Source: Litsea cubeba
Taxonomy: Eukaryota; Streptophyta; Magnoliopsida; Laurales; Lauraceae
DNA length: 64,000 nucleotides
Reading direction: 5' to 3'
Assembly: GCA_012931725.1 (NCBI GenBank)
Contig: CM022951.1
Location: forward strand, 35,053,690-35,117,689
The position numbers and the translations under genes are program-made. Below, piece after piece: positions 20,944-33,603 of the stretch. Every line of letters begins with the position of its first letter. Position 1 is the stretch's first letter. Below the pieces are notes generated by a model. It searched no databases and was not told the origin of the DNA. It was given only the letters and a program-made list of their open reading frames with translations.

Positions 20944-23935
20944 TGTAAGACCCCGACCCCCAATTTCTCTGTTTAGTATTGTTTTAATCATGGTTTAACT
21001 TTTTAAGTGAGATTTGAGTTGGTTTGACTTTGTCTTTGAGTTTGACTAGATTTTTCATAGCCTTCGAAATTTTTGAAGACCGTTGACTTTAGTTTGACCC
21101 GGTCTTTGTAAAATGTAATTTTGTGAAAAATTACTCTTATTTTGGAAAAATTACAAATTTTGCTACTTTTGACTCATTTTATTGAGTTTAACAAATTTCA
21201 TGTTTTGACCATTTTGATTTGATGCTCTGAAATTGCGTTTTTCGAGAAAAATGGGCAAAAATGATATTTTCACTAAATCTGTTCATAAATTTCAAAAATT
21301 TCAGAATTTGGGGAAAATATACTTTTTGGAAATTAAAAATTTTGTTGATCCATTTTATCTTCTTCGTCGATCTCATTCGGGACCCACAAATGTTAGTTTC
21401 AGCCTTTGTAAGATTGGGGCCCATGGGGCCAGCCCACTTACTCTTTATAAAACCACAATGGGTTCTTCTTCTTCCCATTCTTTCATTTTCCTGCAACAAG
21501 AGGGGAGCTTAGGGTTTTCTCCCAGCACTTTCTCTCCTCTTTGAAAGCTCCCATCTTGAGTGCTAAGTGAGGGAATGACCTTCTCATCTTCTTCCCCACC
21601 TTCCAAGCTTTCCAAAGATGCATTTTTCAAAAGATTTGAGCTAGGAGAGACCACTTTTCCAAGCCTTTTTTTCCTTGTTTGAGCTACCAAAGGTTAGCAA
21701 AAGCTTTTCTTTCTTCAAATCTTGGTTTTTCAAACCATTTGGAGTATTTTTTATCATACATGCAAGGGTTTTCATTGAGATTTGCAAAAGATTGATTTTT
21801 CAAGGGTTTTCTCTTGGATATTTTTGGGGCTTTTGTAGATTTGGAGCTTTGCTATTAGAGAGGTGCTCTTGGAGTGATTTGTTCCCCATCTTGACTTGAG
21901 GCAAGTAAATATTCAGATATTGTGGTGTATGTTGTTTATTATGAGTATTTGTTCTTCTCTTAAAAACTATAAATTTTTCTACCTTGGTTTATTGATTTGT
22001 TCTTGAAATGTTTGAGCAAAGATTTATGTTTATGGTTCTCTAGTTTATGATTCCAATAATCTGAGATTTTTATTTAGTAATGAATCATCTTTGAACTTGT
22101 TATGCACATTTCAGATTTTAATGTTTTGATGGATAAATAGTTCTTTGTTCATGCTTGAATCTTGGAAAGAATGGAATGATGTAATGTATGGTTGTTTTAA
22201 TGGATTTGGTGTGGCAAGGAGAAGCCCAAAGTATGTTAGATTTGATGTAGAAGAAGTGGAAGGGAAAGAAAAATCAAATGGAGAGGAAGCAGTGCAGAAA
22301 TCAGGGGAGAAAAACCCCCCTGCAAGGGCTGGGTAGAAGCCCAGCTCGCTATAGCGAGCCAGGCTTCTGGAATGGGCTGTTTTTGGCCCAATTTCTGGGC
22401 CGTTTAAGGCCCTGTTTTGAGGCATGTTTTCAGCCTGTTTAAGGTCCTGTTTCAGCTCGTTTTTAGGCCAGTTCCCAACCTGTTTTAGGCCCATTTCACC
22501 CCATCTTTCCTCTTCATCTTAAGGCCCATTAATCTCCTTTTTATGCCTAAAAGCCCATAAAGATTTGGGTAAATTGTGATACTTGAGAAATTGTGAAATG
22601 GGAATGAGAACAATGAGAGAATGAGCATATGTGAAATTACCCGGGAATCTTTCAAGTCTTAATGCGCACTTTATCATTTTAAATGTTATGGATTTTCATT
22701 GGCATCAAACATATTCTTTTATTAATCAATGTTTAAAGGTTAAGTGTGTATTGAAATGGTTCCTTGGTAAGTCATTAAGTCATTCTACACTATTCCATTC
22801 CATTTCAAGTCAGAGAATGTATTTGTACTCTTCGGTAAACTAATTTGAATAGCATCGGTAATTTGTTATAAAATCATGTGGTTTTCCATGTTCAAAAGGT
22901 TTGATCGTATGATTTTATACAAATTACTTTGATGTGTATTTGAGTGGTTTACCATGGAAATTCGTATGTTTTCTACGAATCGATTTGGAAGGAGATTTGA
23001 GTGGTTCGCCACATTCAGAAAGACATCGATAAGACTATTATTTTGAAAAGACTATTATTTTGAAAATAAAACCTCGAGGCAAGATGGGGCTAGAGCTTTG
23101 TAGTGCGAGCCCATGAGCCAAAGAGACTATTATTTCGAGAATAAAACCTCGAGGCAAGACGGGGCCAGAGCTTTGTAGTGTGAGCCCATGAGCCAAAGGG
23201 ATTATTATTTTGATTGGTATTGGTTCAGGTTTTGAAAACTAAAGGCACCACTAGGCTTAGGTCACCTTGTTGGGCTGATCACCCGGCTTGAGATCTTTAA
23301 TCTGTCTGCCAGCTACAGCTTGGATTCTGTCTGTACCGACCATGGCAACAGTTTTTATCTGCCGGTCCCACTTGTATGTGGCTACGGTTCTGATTCTGTT
23401 TCCGGTCCCACTTGTAGTGGCTACGGTTTTGTTTGCTCTTGTTACTTCGGTAATAGGAGAATATAGCTATGTGTGGTTTGCCAATGTTTTATCCGTTGTT
23501 ATTTTATTTTATGATTCTTGTTTGTTTATGCTCATTATAATCTTTGAATTTATTAATGTTTAAGAAATCGATCTTTTATCGTATTGTCTCTATTATTCAG
23601 GATTTTAAATGTATTTCAAATCATTAAATGTGTTACGTAGGTTGTTATCTTTTTAAGATATTTATGCTTCAGAGACTGTGCATTTATTCGCTTTGCTATT
23701 TATGTTCGGTCTTTCAATCGTTTTATTATGGTTTATTTCTATTATTGTTTAGACTGTTTAAATGAAATTACAATGATTCCATCGGATTTTATAAATGCCC
23801 ATTTCCATATTACTTGTTTATTTGCTTGCCAGGCCATCGTGTCTGACCATGTTTGTTTAGTGCCAGATTTCTCTCCCATTGCTTTTTAGGTGTTTGATCG
23901 GAGGTGGCAGTTGAGCCGCCGGTCTGACGTGAGAG
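20944..23935 (+). repeat. 3' LTR of element A, first 2,992 bp
   Basis: Collinear with 14606-17590. Its TATA box is conserved near 21441, and its palindrome GCTCGCTATAGCGAGC at 22344-22359. It is interrupted after GTCTGACGTGAGAG by element B; the missing end is at 61493-61948. GAGAG at 23931-23935 is one copy of B's target duplication. Confidence 0.93.
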
Positions 23936-26535
23936 TGATGGAACAGCGCATTCTGCTCGGTTCTACCGAGGTCGGCGGACGTGGGAGTCCGTTTGGGTCC
24001 GACCCTTTCGTAACCGGGGGCAGAGGCGTGCATCAACATTTCTTTTGTGTGGGTGTGCCAGATTTTCTATTTTACTTGGAATTGTAAGTGGTGATCCGGA
24101 GATCAACCTTTGCAAGTAAAAAGGAAATCAACTTCTTTCATGTTTTCCATTGCACATATATTTAAGAAAAGAGACATTTTCTTGATTTGCCGTGAAAGGC
24201 GATTTTCTTGGCATTTATAGCTGATTTTGGCGTTTCTAGCCGATTTTTGGCGTTTATAGCCGATTTTGGCGTTTATAGCCGATTTACAATCCTTATCAAT
24301 AATGAAAGACAAGAGTTGTGATTTTTGTCTCTTTTAAAAAAATACAAACTACAATGAAAATCAAGAAAAAGGAGGATCTAACTTCTCAGGAGATTGTGGA
24401 GGACCCGTTCAGATTGACGGTCGCAAGCCATATGTGGACTTCGCCATCATCCATGCAGATGAGAACAGAGGATGCTATTGATTCGCTTGGCTTGGCTATA
24501 ACCTCAGGTTTTTAGAGGACAAAGACCAAAAGGAGGTCCTATGTCCAATAAAAAACTAAGTAGACGGGATGAAAAGCCACGTCTAAGCCATTGGAGGCAG
24601 AAGGAGAAGGCAAGGACCTTGGGGGGGGGGGGATACCCCCCAAGGGATTTTTGTCAGCTTGTAGCAGTGGTCGGTGTAGAATTTCTGCAGAGTTTTCTCT
24701 CTTAGATTTCTGATGCTGTTTTCTGTCTGAGTTTCCGGAGTTTCTGTAGTCTGTTGTGTGTTTTCTGTTCTGTTCTTTCTTCTTGGAGTGCTCTCCTATT
24801 TATAGGCTTTTTGGTAGCCTTTTAGGAGGGTTTATGGGCTTTTATTGTCATTAAGCCGCATAATGGGAGGAGTTACAGGATTTAATTCCTTTATTTTGTA
24901 ACTCCTTTTTCTTGGCTTCTGATTGGCCGGAGGAGATTGAGGGCATTTAATCGCCTTTAATCTCCATGATGGGAGGAGTTTCACGGGTTAAATGCCATAA
25001 ATCTCTTGACTTGTAACTCTCGGATGCTTGCTTCTGATTGGGCCGTCCAAAGAAATGGATTAATGACTGTAATAAAGCTAGTCAATTAATCGCATTAAGT
25101 GGTCGCCGAGCAGTTGAAGAGTCGCGGGCCATACCGCGTCTTTTGGGATTCTTCTGGCGATGATCATCATGCAGATCGACATGTAGATCGACATCGGATG
25201 ACCATGTAACTTCAAGTGTTGGTTGCCAACAGCGGGTCGGTGCCATCAGTCCTGTCGATTTCTCGATCGGTCGGGTAGAAAGCACACTTTTTTTGGTTGA
25301 CCGGTTGGCGATCAATGTTGATTTCGATACTCTTGATGATTGACCTGTGTTTTTGACGGATGTCAGAGAATTTGGTGTCTCAAAAGTATGAATTTTGGAA
25401 AATACCAGAGGTCGGACACTTCGAATCGCGAAAAAATGGGGTTTCTGGGGCCCTCCCTGTGATCCCGGGCCCCAGGGTTGCCGGCGACCCTGGGCCAGGG
25501 TCGCAGGGCCTGGGGAGTTTTCCCCACTTTTGTCCCATTTTGTGTCCGTTTTTGCTGTTCTTTTATTCTTTTTTTCTTCTGTATTTTTCATTGACATTTT
25601 TGATCATTTATTGGCCTGATTTCCCTATAGAAAACCTGATGAGAATCCTTGCATTTTATTTTGTAAAGTTTCCAATTTTCTGAGAAAGGCGAAGACTTTG
25701 TCGCGCAGAGCTACCGATTTTCCGTCAGAAGCTGAAACTGGGTCAAACGATGTCGGAATGACCTGAAATTTGAGGTGAAGCCTCCTGAGCAATAAATAAG
25801 ACCAACTATATGCTTTTGTTTGAGTTTTGAAGCCGTTTGGGGTCCTATCACCAGTAGACTTGCTTTTGTCGCGATGAAGATGTCGGGGCTTGATGTGCGG
25901 TCAACCGATTTCCGATTGACTTGAAATTTGACAGGGAACCTATTGGAGTCATTTTAAGATGATCCATAGGCTTTGTCTTGGAAACCATAGTCCCGGTGAG
26001 CTTCGCCGCCGAGAGGCCTGATTTGGCTTCCGAGCGTCAAAGTATTGTCAAATGTTATCGAAATGACCTGAAATTTGACGTGTAGCCCTTTGTAAGCATT
26101 TTGAAGCCGTCCATGTGCTCTATCTGATGAGTGATGGCCTCGGTGGTCCTCTCCACCGAGAGGCTTGATTTAGCTGTTCGAGGGTTGATGTAGGGTCAAA
26201 CATTGTCGGTTTGACTCGGAACTTGACGTGGAGCCTTTTGGATGTATTGTGAGACCATCCATCGGCTCTGATCGAAGATTTGGTGTCTCCGATGCTTTCG
26301 CCGCCGGGAGCTCTTTTTCAGCTGCCGGAGAAGCAAAGTTAGACCATATGATTTTGAAATGACCCGAAACTTCTTGTGTACTCCTCTTTTGGCTGTTTTG
26401 AAGGATCTTGCAGTTTTTATTTGATTCTGACAAAATTTGATTTTTTGGAAGTAGCATTGCCTATTTATGGCAGGTTGCGACTTCATGTAGCTCTTTGGAT
26501 CTTGAAGAGGCAAAGTGACATTTTTGGTGTCAACA
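23936..26535 (-). repeat. 3' LTR of element B (2.6 kb)
   Basis: The minus strand starts TGTTGACACC and ends GTTCCATCA. A minus-strand TATA box CTATAAATAG lies at 24796-24805. Near 24205-24285 there are four copies of a roughly 21-base unit containing GGCGTTTATAGCCGATTTT; it includes TATAAA on the minus strand. A G10 run lies near 24620. The left end of this LTR is about 94% identical by eye to 58909 onward over 180 bases. Confidence 0.93.
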
Positions 26536-26560
26536 AATGCCCCCTCGAGGTGCAGCGACG
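26536..26560 (-). other. Polypurine tract of element B
   Basis: The minus strand reads CCTCGAGGGGGCATT immediately before the LTR start TGTTGACACC, confirming the minus orientation of B. Confidence 0.7.
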
Positions 26561-26766
26561 AGTTGCTTAACTTTTGTAGTCAATGTGCCTCGAAGAGATT
26601 TGTGAAGGAGAGCCTGTGATTTGACCAAGAGCCTTTGAGCAGTCTTTCTTTTTGGTATTTGTAGCCTTTTGAGCTTCCAGGGGAGTTTTATGGTAGTGAA
26701 AGGGATCACGTACCATCTCGAGGCAAAGTTTTGAAGATGACATCAAGGATGTGGATTTGGATTTTG

Positions 26767-27000
26767 ACCTTGTGACCTAACAGGCTGTATGTAGCAGGTT
26801 AGGGGGTCGGGTTTGGTTTTGACCGTGTGACCTAACAAGCTGTATGTGGAATGTTGGGGGATCAATTTTGGTTTTGATTTTGTGACCTAACAGGCTGTAT
26901 GTGGCAAGTTAGGGGATCAGGTTTTGGTTTTTGGTTTTGGTCTTGTGACTTAACAAGCTGTATGTGGCAAGTTAGGAGACCAGGATTTGGTTTGGATTTT
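26767..27000 (+). repeat. Tandem repeat, four units of about 57-62 bp, in element B
   Basis: Each unit begins GTGACCTAACARGCTGTATG and ends in a TTTTGGTTTTG-type tail. Units start near 26767, 26824, 26881 and 26943. Confidence 0.85.
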
Positions 27001-27289
27001 TGTGGAACGTCAATTTCAAGATTTTGGCTCAATTTGGTAGATGAGGCTGGATGATTTGATTTTTGGAAGCTCATGGGGCTTGGAATTTTCTTTTGTATGG
27101 TCCAATCAACTCAAAAGAGGCATGAAACCATTTTTGTATGCTCTTGGTAAGAGGGATTTCTCTTTGACTAAAAGCCCAAATTTTTTTTTTTTAGTGCTTA
27201 GGTGGTCAAACCTGGCTCATATGGGCTAACCCATGGGACCTTAAGCTTTTGAAATGGCTTAGATCTCATATGGTGTCATTTTTGTAAAG

Positions 27290-27540
27290 AATATTAAAAA
27301 ATATCTCCTTTGGATAGAGAATATCTAAGAATATCTTTACTTGGAGAGAATCTCTCATGTTCCCTTTATTTTGGGAGAGAATATCTCAAGATATCTTCCT
27401 TTGGGAAAGAATCTTTCATATATCCTATCTTTTGGGAGAAAATCTCTCATTGATTTCTTTTTGGGAGAGAATCCCTCAAGATATCTTTCTTTTGGGAAAG
27501 AATCTTTCTAATTTCTTTCTTTTGGTAAGGTTAATAATTA
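27290..27540 (+). repeat. Degenerate tandem repeat upstream of the antisense gene in B
   Basis: About six units of 35-45 bp built on TTTTGGGAGAGAATCTCTCA and AAGATATCTTTC. An AAAATATCT word (27298-27306) is present. It lies 50-300 bases upstream of the antisense gene's TATA box. Confidence 0.7.
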
Positions 27541-27585
27541 GTAACACTTACCTCTTTCTTCTTTCCTTCTTTGGTTTGCTCTTTT

Positions 27586-27594
27586 CTATAAAAG
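27586..27594 (+). promoter_or_regulatory. TATA box of the antisense gene in element B
   Basis: CTATAAAAG, 122 bases before the ATG at 27716 and oriented opposite to B's gag-pol. The intervening sequence is CT-rich, as in plant 5' UTRs. Confidence 0.6.
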
Positions 27595-27912
27595 CAAGGA
27601 GGAGGTTGGATCTTTTGCTCTTATTGCTTTCTTTTGTGACAATCTCAAGAGGGCTTCAAGACTAAGAGTTCTTCTTCTTCAAGATCTTCAAGACTTTTCT
27701 TCTTCTTCTCCATCAATGGCTTCAAGTAAGTTCCCCCCTTTTTTTTAAGAAAACCCCATTGTTGGAAAAAAGTTCTTTCTTTCTTTTTTGTTTCTTTCTT
27801 TTCTTTTCTTTTTTTTTCACGTGTTTGCTCTTTTCTTTTTTTTTTACACGTTTTTTTTTGCTTGCTTTCTTTTTCTTCTTTTTTTTTGCATGTTTTTTTT
27901 TGTTTCTTTTGA

Positions 27913-28088
27913 GGGCGAGCCTTGGAGCAACGGTAGAGTTGCTCCTTTGGTGACCTCGAGGTCACGGGTTCGAGGCGTGGAAACAGCCTCTTTGCAAAAA
28001 TGCAAGGGTAAGGCTGCGTACACATGCGCCCACCCTCCCCCTACCCCCGCTTAGCCGGGGAGCACTTTGTGCACCGGGTGAGCCCTTG
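27913..28088 (+). mobile_element. Au-type SINE in intron 1 of the antisense gene
   Basis: A tRNA-derived short element. The A-box region is CTTGGAGCAACGG (27921-27933), and the B box is GGGTTCGAGGC (27966-27976). The Au family body follows (GTGGAAACAGCCTCT, AGGGTAAGGCTGCGTACA, GCACTTTGTGCACCGGG). T-rich DNA on both sides hides any target duplication. Confidence 0.85.
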
Positions 28089-29928
28089 TGGGCCGTACGG
28101 ACAGATCCGTACGGATCTGGTCGTATAGCCACGTGGCCTGTGAGCCACGGCCTATGGGCCAGCCCCTTTTTTCTTTTCTTTTTTGTTTGTTTTCTTTCCC
28201 TCTTTTCTCTTTTTTTTTTGAGAAAGTTTATTTTCTTCTTTTTTTTGTTTTCTTTCTCCCCCCCCTTTTTTTTGATAAAGTTTCTTTTTTTTTGTTTGCT
28301 CATCATGATAATGCATATTTAGTTTTTAAACCAAGATGTTCACGTATGTATATTTTTTTTGTAAATTCAATTGTAGCATGATGTGATAGCATACCTGAAA
28401 GTTTTCGCAAATTTGGGAATTTGGAGCTCGCAGCGATGTTGAGCCCTTCCTGATTTTGCGGAGACTTTGAGGTTTCGAAAGTTTGGAGTTTCGGAGCTCG
28501 CAGCAATGTTAAGCCCATCTTCAAGCTTTCTATTTCTTTCAGGATAGTTCCTTTTCTTCGGAATTGCCCCATCATCATGTCAAAATTTCGCCAGATTTTT
28601 TTTAGCGAGATTCTGTCATTTTGATGTTTGATCTTTTTTTTTTCCATCCTTTGCAGGTGGTTCTTCCAGAACGAACAAGGGTAAAGAGCCTGCTACAAGC
28701 ATACCTCGTCGATCTGCTAGATCTTCTAATCCGGCCGTTCAGCAGGCCTTTGAGAAGGTCCAGTATGTTGAGAGAAACCTGGAAGAATGCGACTCCCTCA
28801 ACAGAGATGAGATGAGTCAGCGACTGATCGCTCTCAAGGGAGAGGAATTCTATAAGATCATGGTAAGCAGTCGTCCATGGGTGATGGGAGATCAGAGTGT
28901 TTTACCCAAGCCTACCTTCTTCTTTGGTGATGCCGTCCCTGATGACATGACATACCAGAGGAGATGTTTTCAGTTCTCTTTCACAGCAGATGGTGAAAAG
29001 AAGACTGTTGCTACCCGGTCGACGTTTGATCGCACCGTCTCGATCATGAGCCTTGCCCCCACGTGCTCTAAGAGGGAAGATCCTCCAAGCTGGGTGAGAA
29101 GGACAAATGTAATCAAGACCGGAATTTTTGTTGGCGGTTCTCCTGGATATACGGAGAGGTCGCCTGTTGACATGGACCTGTTGATGCTATCCAGTGGCTA
29201 CCAGGGTTCTGATTATCCGTCGGTCAATTTGAGACCAGTGGGCCTTGGTATTTTCAGCGGTGACGACAGCAATTGGATAAAGCCTTTTCTACTTCGTGGC
29301 TGTTTCAATGCTGACTCCGAGTGGAAGTCGTGGACTGATCGCGTCCTGCTGATTGGTGGCGCCATTTTGAAGGAAGTCGAGATTTTTGATGCAGTTCGCG
29401 CCTTTAGGGAGACCGTGATCTTTTCCGACGAGGCCTTCATGGCTATGTTGGAGTCATTCCTCCCACAAACCAATACCTTCGTTGTGATGAATGGTGAGAT
29501 TGGTTTCTCTTTGAAGGAGCTGAGCACTATTACTGGATTGCTCATCCTTGGCAAACTCTATGAGGAGTTTATGCCGATTGACAGCGTCCTTGAGGAGCAG
29601 TCTGAGGAGATCAGGCTTTTGTACTTTCAACTCGTCGCCTTCTATGATTTTTTGAAGGAGAAGGAGGGTTTGAAAGTTAGATCCAGCAGTTGGAAGAGTT
29701 CTAGCTCTTCATTCCCCAACTTTTTTGATAGCAGGAGTTTTCTGATAGTGTGACCCAGGAAGCCAGGGCTCAGGATCCAAGTTCTAAGAAGATCTTGGCT
29801 ATGCAAGAAGAGTTGAGAGATTTCTGTGTGAGTACAAACGCCATATGTCCTGACATTGCACTACGGAGAGATCTCGCTGTTTACCTCACTTATTGGCTTG
29901 GTGAGGCTATTTTTGCTGGAGGAGATGG

Positions 29929-31744
29929 TGTTGGAAATAGGGTGGGCCTCTAGGATAGGTTTCAAAAACTTTTGACCCACTTGACGCAGGGATCAACTAT
30001 CCATAAGGCTATAAAACCCAATCCAAGATCCATGTCCTCAATCTCAGCCATCATGATCAGTATGACAATCTATCTAGAAGATAGAAACAGCAACATATAA
30101 GCTACAAATAAATGTACAACATGCAAGGAAGTAGATTATACCTTTGGAGCTCGGTTGTGCTCTAATGGAGAAGTTGCGTCTTTCTTTGATGATGAAACGC
30201 TTTCACTAATCAAATAGGGATCTCCAAGACCTCTTGATCTTCCACGCTATGACCCGTATCAGGTTCTCCTTTTCTCAAGAAGATGGTGGGATCTCCAAGA
30301 GAAAACTACTAAGAACTCTAGGGAGGAACTAGAAAGAGAACTAGAAGAGGGGGAAGAGGAAGAGCATGTGCAACTATTGCACAAAAGGGCCTTGGGCGTG
30401 AATCCCTAGGTGGTTGTATGCATGGGACGTCCAAGGCCCTCTTCTCCTCTTATTTATAGCTTTTGCAAGCCCAACTTACTAATTTCCATTAGAAGTCTTA
30501 CTTCCAAAAATTAGTAACTATCTCTTCTTAATTAAAATAGAAGTCTTACTTCCATTAATTAATTAGTAACTTACCATATCATAATTAGAAGTCTCACTTC
30601 AAATATGATTAGTAACTTTCCAATTCCTTTCTAATTGAAATAGAAGTCTCACTTCTACTAAAATTAGTAAGTCTACTATTACCACTATTAGAAGTCTCAC
30701 TTCAAATAGAAATAGTAACTTTCCTTTTAGAGTTCAACTAGAATTAGATACTTTCTAATAATTGGGCTAGCGTGGGGACCACTAGGGATTCCTTAGAAAG
30801 CTGGCTCCAACTGGGACACGCGACCCCACATCTCATGTGTAATCTGGGCCCACAGTTAATTGCAAATAACTCCACTATATAAATGCAATTGAACTCCAGT
30901 CTTAGGAATATTACATAGAAGACCCTAAACTTCCACATTATCACAAGTAGACCCCTCTATCAATATCCATGGATCAATTGGACCTGTCTTCCAAACTAGA
31001 TCCATATCTTATTATCCTTGAGCCCCAATTAATTATAATGATCATAGGTACCTTTCCAATTAACTCTTAATCGGAATGGGTGCGCACTTACCAATGATAA
31101 ATCCATTAATTGGCAGAAGGGGATATTAGAGATAGATTCCTTCTTGACTATTGAATGTTCCCACAGCTCTACTACCATGTACCCAAATCACCGAGGTGTT
31201 GACCTACAGTTGGCCTCACTCATTGGTGACTCAAAGGAAATGAATAGATAGAAACTTGAGTTCATTAATGTCACAGGATTGAGAGCCTATTGCTAGGGAA
31301 TTATGAGAGCAGACCTTAAAATAAAGACAGTGTTTATAAGGTGCTTCTCATGGTCCTTCAATACATCTAATGTACCAGCACTATGATCCAGAATCTTCCA
31401 TTCTGATGATCGAGACAAATCACACTATCTCATAGTGATCAAAGTACTGCAACCTTATCAGTATGAGATGTCCAGTCTCATCACTGGTTGTGAATATATT
31501 TTAAGTATAAGATTTGTCATACATGTCTCCCGTATGTGGATCTCATCCATACACATGTATTACATCTAATATACTTGTGGACCCCGGTTCATCTCATGAA
31601 CCATCATGTCATTCGTATTGGTTATGTGCAAGTATATAATAAATCACCATTCATCTCATGAAAGGAAAGCATGAATATACTGATAAATAAAGAAATTAAT
31701 CAATTTATTATATCATCTACTGGATTGAGTCCATAAAACTAACA
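29929..31744 (-). mobile_element. Solo LTR (1,816 bp) inserted in the antisense gene of B
   Basis: TG...CA ends (plus strand starts TGTTGGAAATAGGG, ends AAACTAACA), flanked by GATGG at 29924-29928 and 31745-31749. There is no interior, so LTR-LTR recombination removed it. A minus-strand TATA box GCTATAAATAA (plus 30450-30460) followed by a G/A-rich start shows minus orientation. It contains five or six degenerate copies of an AGAAGTCTYACTTC...ATTAGTAAC unit at about 30475-30725. The host LTR family is probably copia (SIRE- or Angela-like), but this is uncertain. Confidence 0.9.
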
Positions 31745-32613
31745 GATGGAACGCACATCAGGCTGCACTGTATTTTTTCGGCTTGTCAGATGGCGTTTGG
31801 AGGCAGCTTGCTTTAATGCTAGCTCTTTACTCCTACCTGTGTACCGAACTGCAGGCTGCTGCTTTTTTGGTTCGGCTTGGGCTCCCTATGAATAGGGTAT
31901 TTTCAGCCCACATCTTTTATTCGTGGTATGTGTACCACTGTCCTGGCTTCCACCGGCTGGGTGCCGCACAGGATGATGATCCTCTGATGATTCGGCTGGC
32001 TAAGGGCAAAGCCGTGTCCGAATCACTTTTGTTTGCCCGCATGAGGATCCGACGGTTCAGGGAGGTCGAGATGGGGCAGTCTTCAGTGAAGCTTTCTCCG
32101 GAGTTGCAGAAGAAGGCTTTTGATTTTGGTGCCTCCCGAGACTCTACCAGGGCGGGGTTGGGAAGGCATTACTCCTCGACGAACGCAGAGAAGGAGTGGC
32201 TTTTCAGCATATGTGTCGGCACGATGGTGTACCGCAGACATCTTTTTGTCGACATCCAGCCGTATGTACCCTCTCGTTTTGCTTTGCAGTTGGGTTTTTC
32301 TCAAGGCGTTGTTGGAGCGCCTTCGAGCATGGTGAAGCGCTTTGGAGGTTTACAGGACGGGAGAAATGCATGGGCTTTCTATAGTGCTGAAGACACTACA
32401 GCCATGATCTCTTATCCTGTGTTGTTGACTTCCCGGACTGCCGGCTTTGCGAAGTGGTTCGCGGAGAGCTTTTCGGCATATCGGGGGCTTTCTAAGAAGG
32501 AGCTTGATGTGAAGCTGGCATCTGGAAAGGGCCTTAGAAAGTCGGATGGCGTCCGGCGAGAGGAAGTTTGGGCCTTCCTTTCGGGAGAGAAGCACAAGAT
32601 AGGCTTTCTCGGT

Positions 32614-33538
32614 TGTGTGGGGAGATTTCCAAAACTCCAGGATTATGATAATCACGGCTGTAAGATGGGATTAAGCGTTCTCACGTGCCTCCCGCGTGCC
32701 ATCCATGTGGCACCGGACTCACCTCGGCTGCCGGGACAGAGGCCTCTGCCGAGATCAGGCGGACTCTGGCAGCTATCGCCGAGGTCGGCTACTAGGCGCC
32801 CACCTCGGCTAAAGAGCTTGACCCCAGCCAAAGGAGCCGGGGCGGAAGCTGAAGCAAGGAAGAATCCCCACTCGCGCCCCACGCCCGCCACGCCATCAGA
32901 CACGTGGCACAGTAGGGGCGCGTGCCAGTGGGACAGATGCGACATCCAGCCGTCCATAATCTTTGCCAAATCCCTGATCAGGCGGCATCCAGCGGCGGCT
33001 GAGCCCAAATCAGGACAAGGCCCGAGGATGTACTCGATGGGACTTCTACCGCCAAAGGCGCCCAACAAGATCTGGCCCAACATGACATGCATTAAATGCA
33101 GTATGGGCTGATCCGACTGGCATTAAATGCAATGTGGGCTGAAATGGACCATATTTATTACTTTGTGGGCTGATCGGACCCTCATTTAATGAATGGTGGG
33201 CTGACATGATGACGCCCCTTTTCATGCCAGGACGTCATCATGAGCCTCCCCCATGCAACGTAGGCCTCTTCCTCTATAAGAGGAGGAGCGATCTCCATTA
33301 CAGGTATGCACATCTAAAACCAGAGAGCTGTTACTCTGCCTCTCTTTTTCCTCTCCTTCCTTTGTTCCAGTTCATTCATTGACTTAGGCATCGGAGAGCC
33401 TTGTGCCACCCAGGCCACGGTCCTCTGACCGTTTGCTCTTCCCTTTCAGGCTAGGAGGTAGCAGATCATCTTCTCATGTTTGGATAAGTCCTGTAAGGCA
33501 CCCTAAGTATTGTGGGTCATAATTTTTCTGCACCTACA
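32614..33538 (+). repeat. 5' LTR of element C (925 bp)
   Basis: Starts TGTGTGGGGAGATTTCC and ends TGCACCTACA. A TATA box CTCTATAAGA lies at 33272-33281. Confidence 0.95.
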
Positions 33539-33540
33539 AT

Positions 33541-33558
33541 TGGCGCCGTCTGTGGGAA
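33541..33558 (+). other. Primer-binding site of element C
   Basis: TGGCGCCGTCTGTGGGAA, a site common in plant Tat-type gypsy elements, two bases after the LTR. Confidence 0.9.
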
Positions 33559-33603
33559 AGCACTATCCCATCCCTTCTAACCTACTCAATCTTCCCAGAA
33601 ACC

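Noticed and set aside
27913..27985. tRNA gene
   Set aside because: A and B box motifs are present, but there is no cloverleaf and the sequence continues as the Au SINE body.
27645..28381. Overlapping Phe-rich and Lys-rich frames of 60-126 residues
   Set aside because: They read T-rich intron 1 and the SINE; the real signals there are the splice sites and the SINE boxes.
32652..33092. 146-residue minus-strand frame, repeated at 44565-44861
   Set aside because: Lies in the LTRs of C in both copies; no protein similarity recognised.
31783..33111. A 442-residue continuous frame
   Set aside because: Only the first 277 residues or so are the antisense gene of B; the rest is read-through into the 5' LTR of C after its insertion at 32614, so it is a chance fusion.
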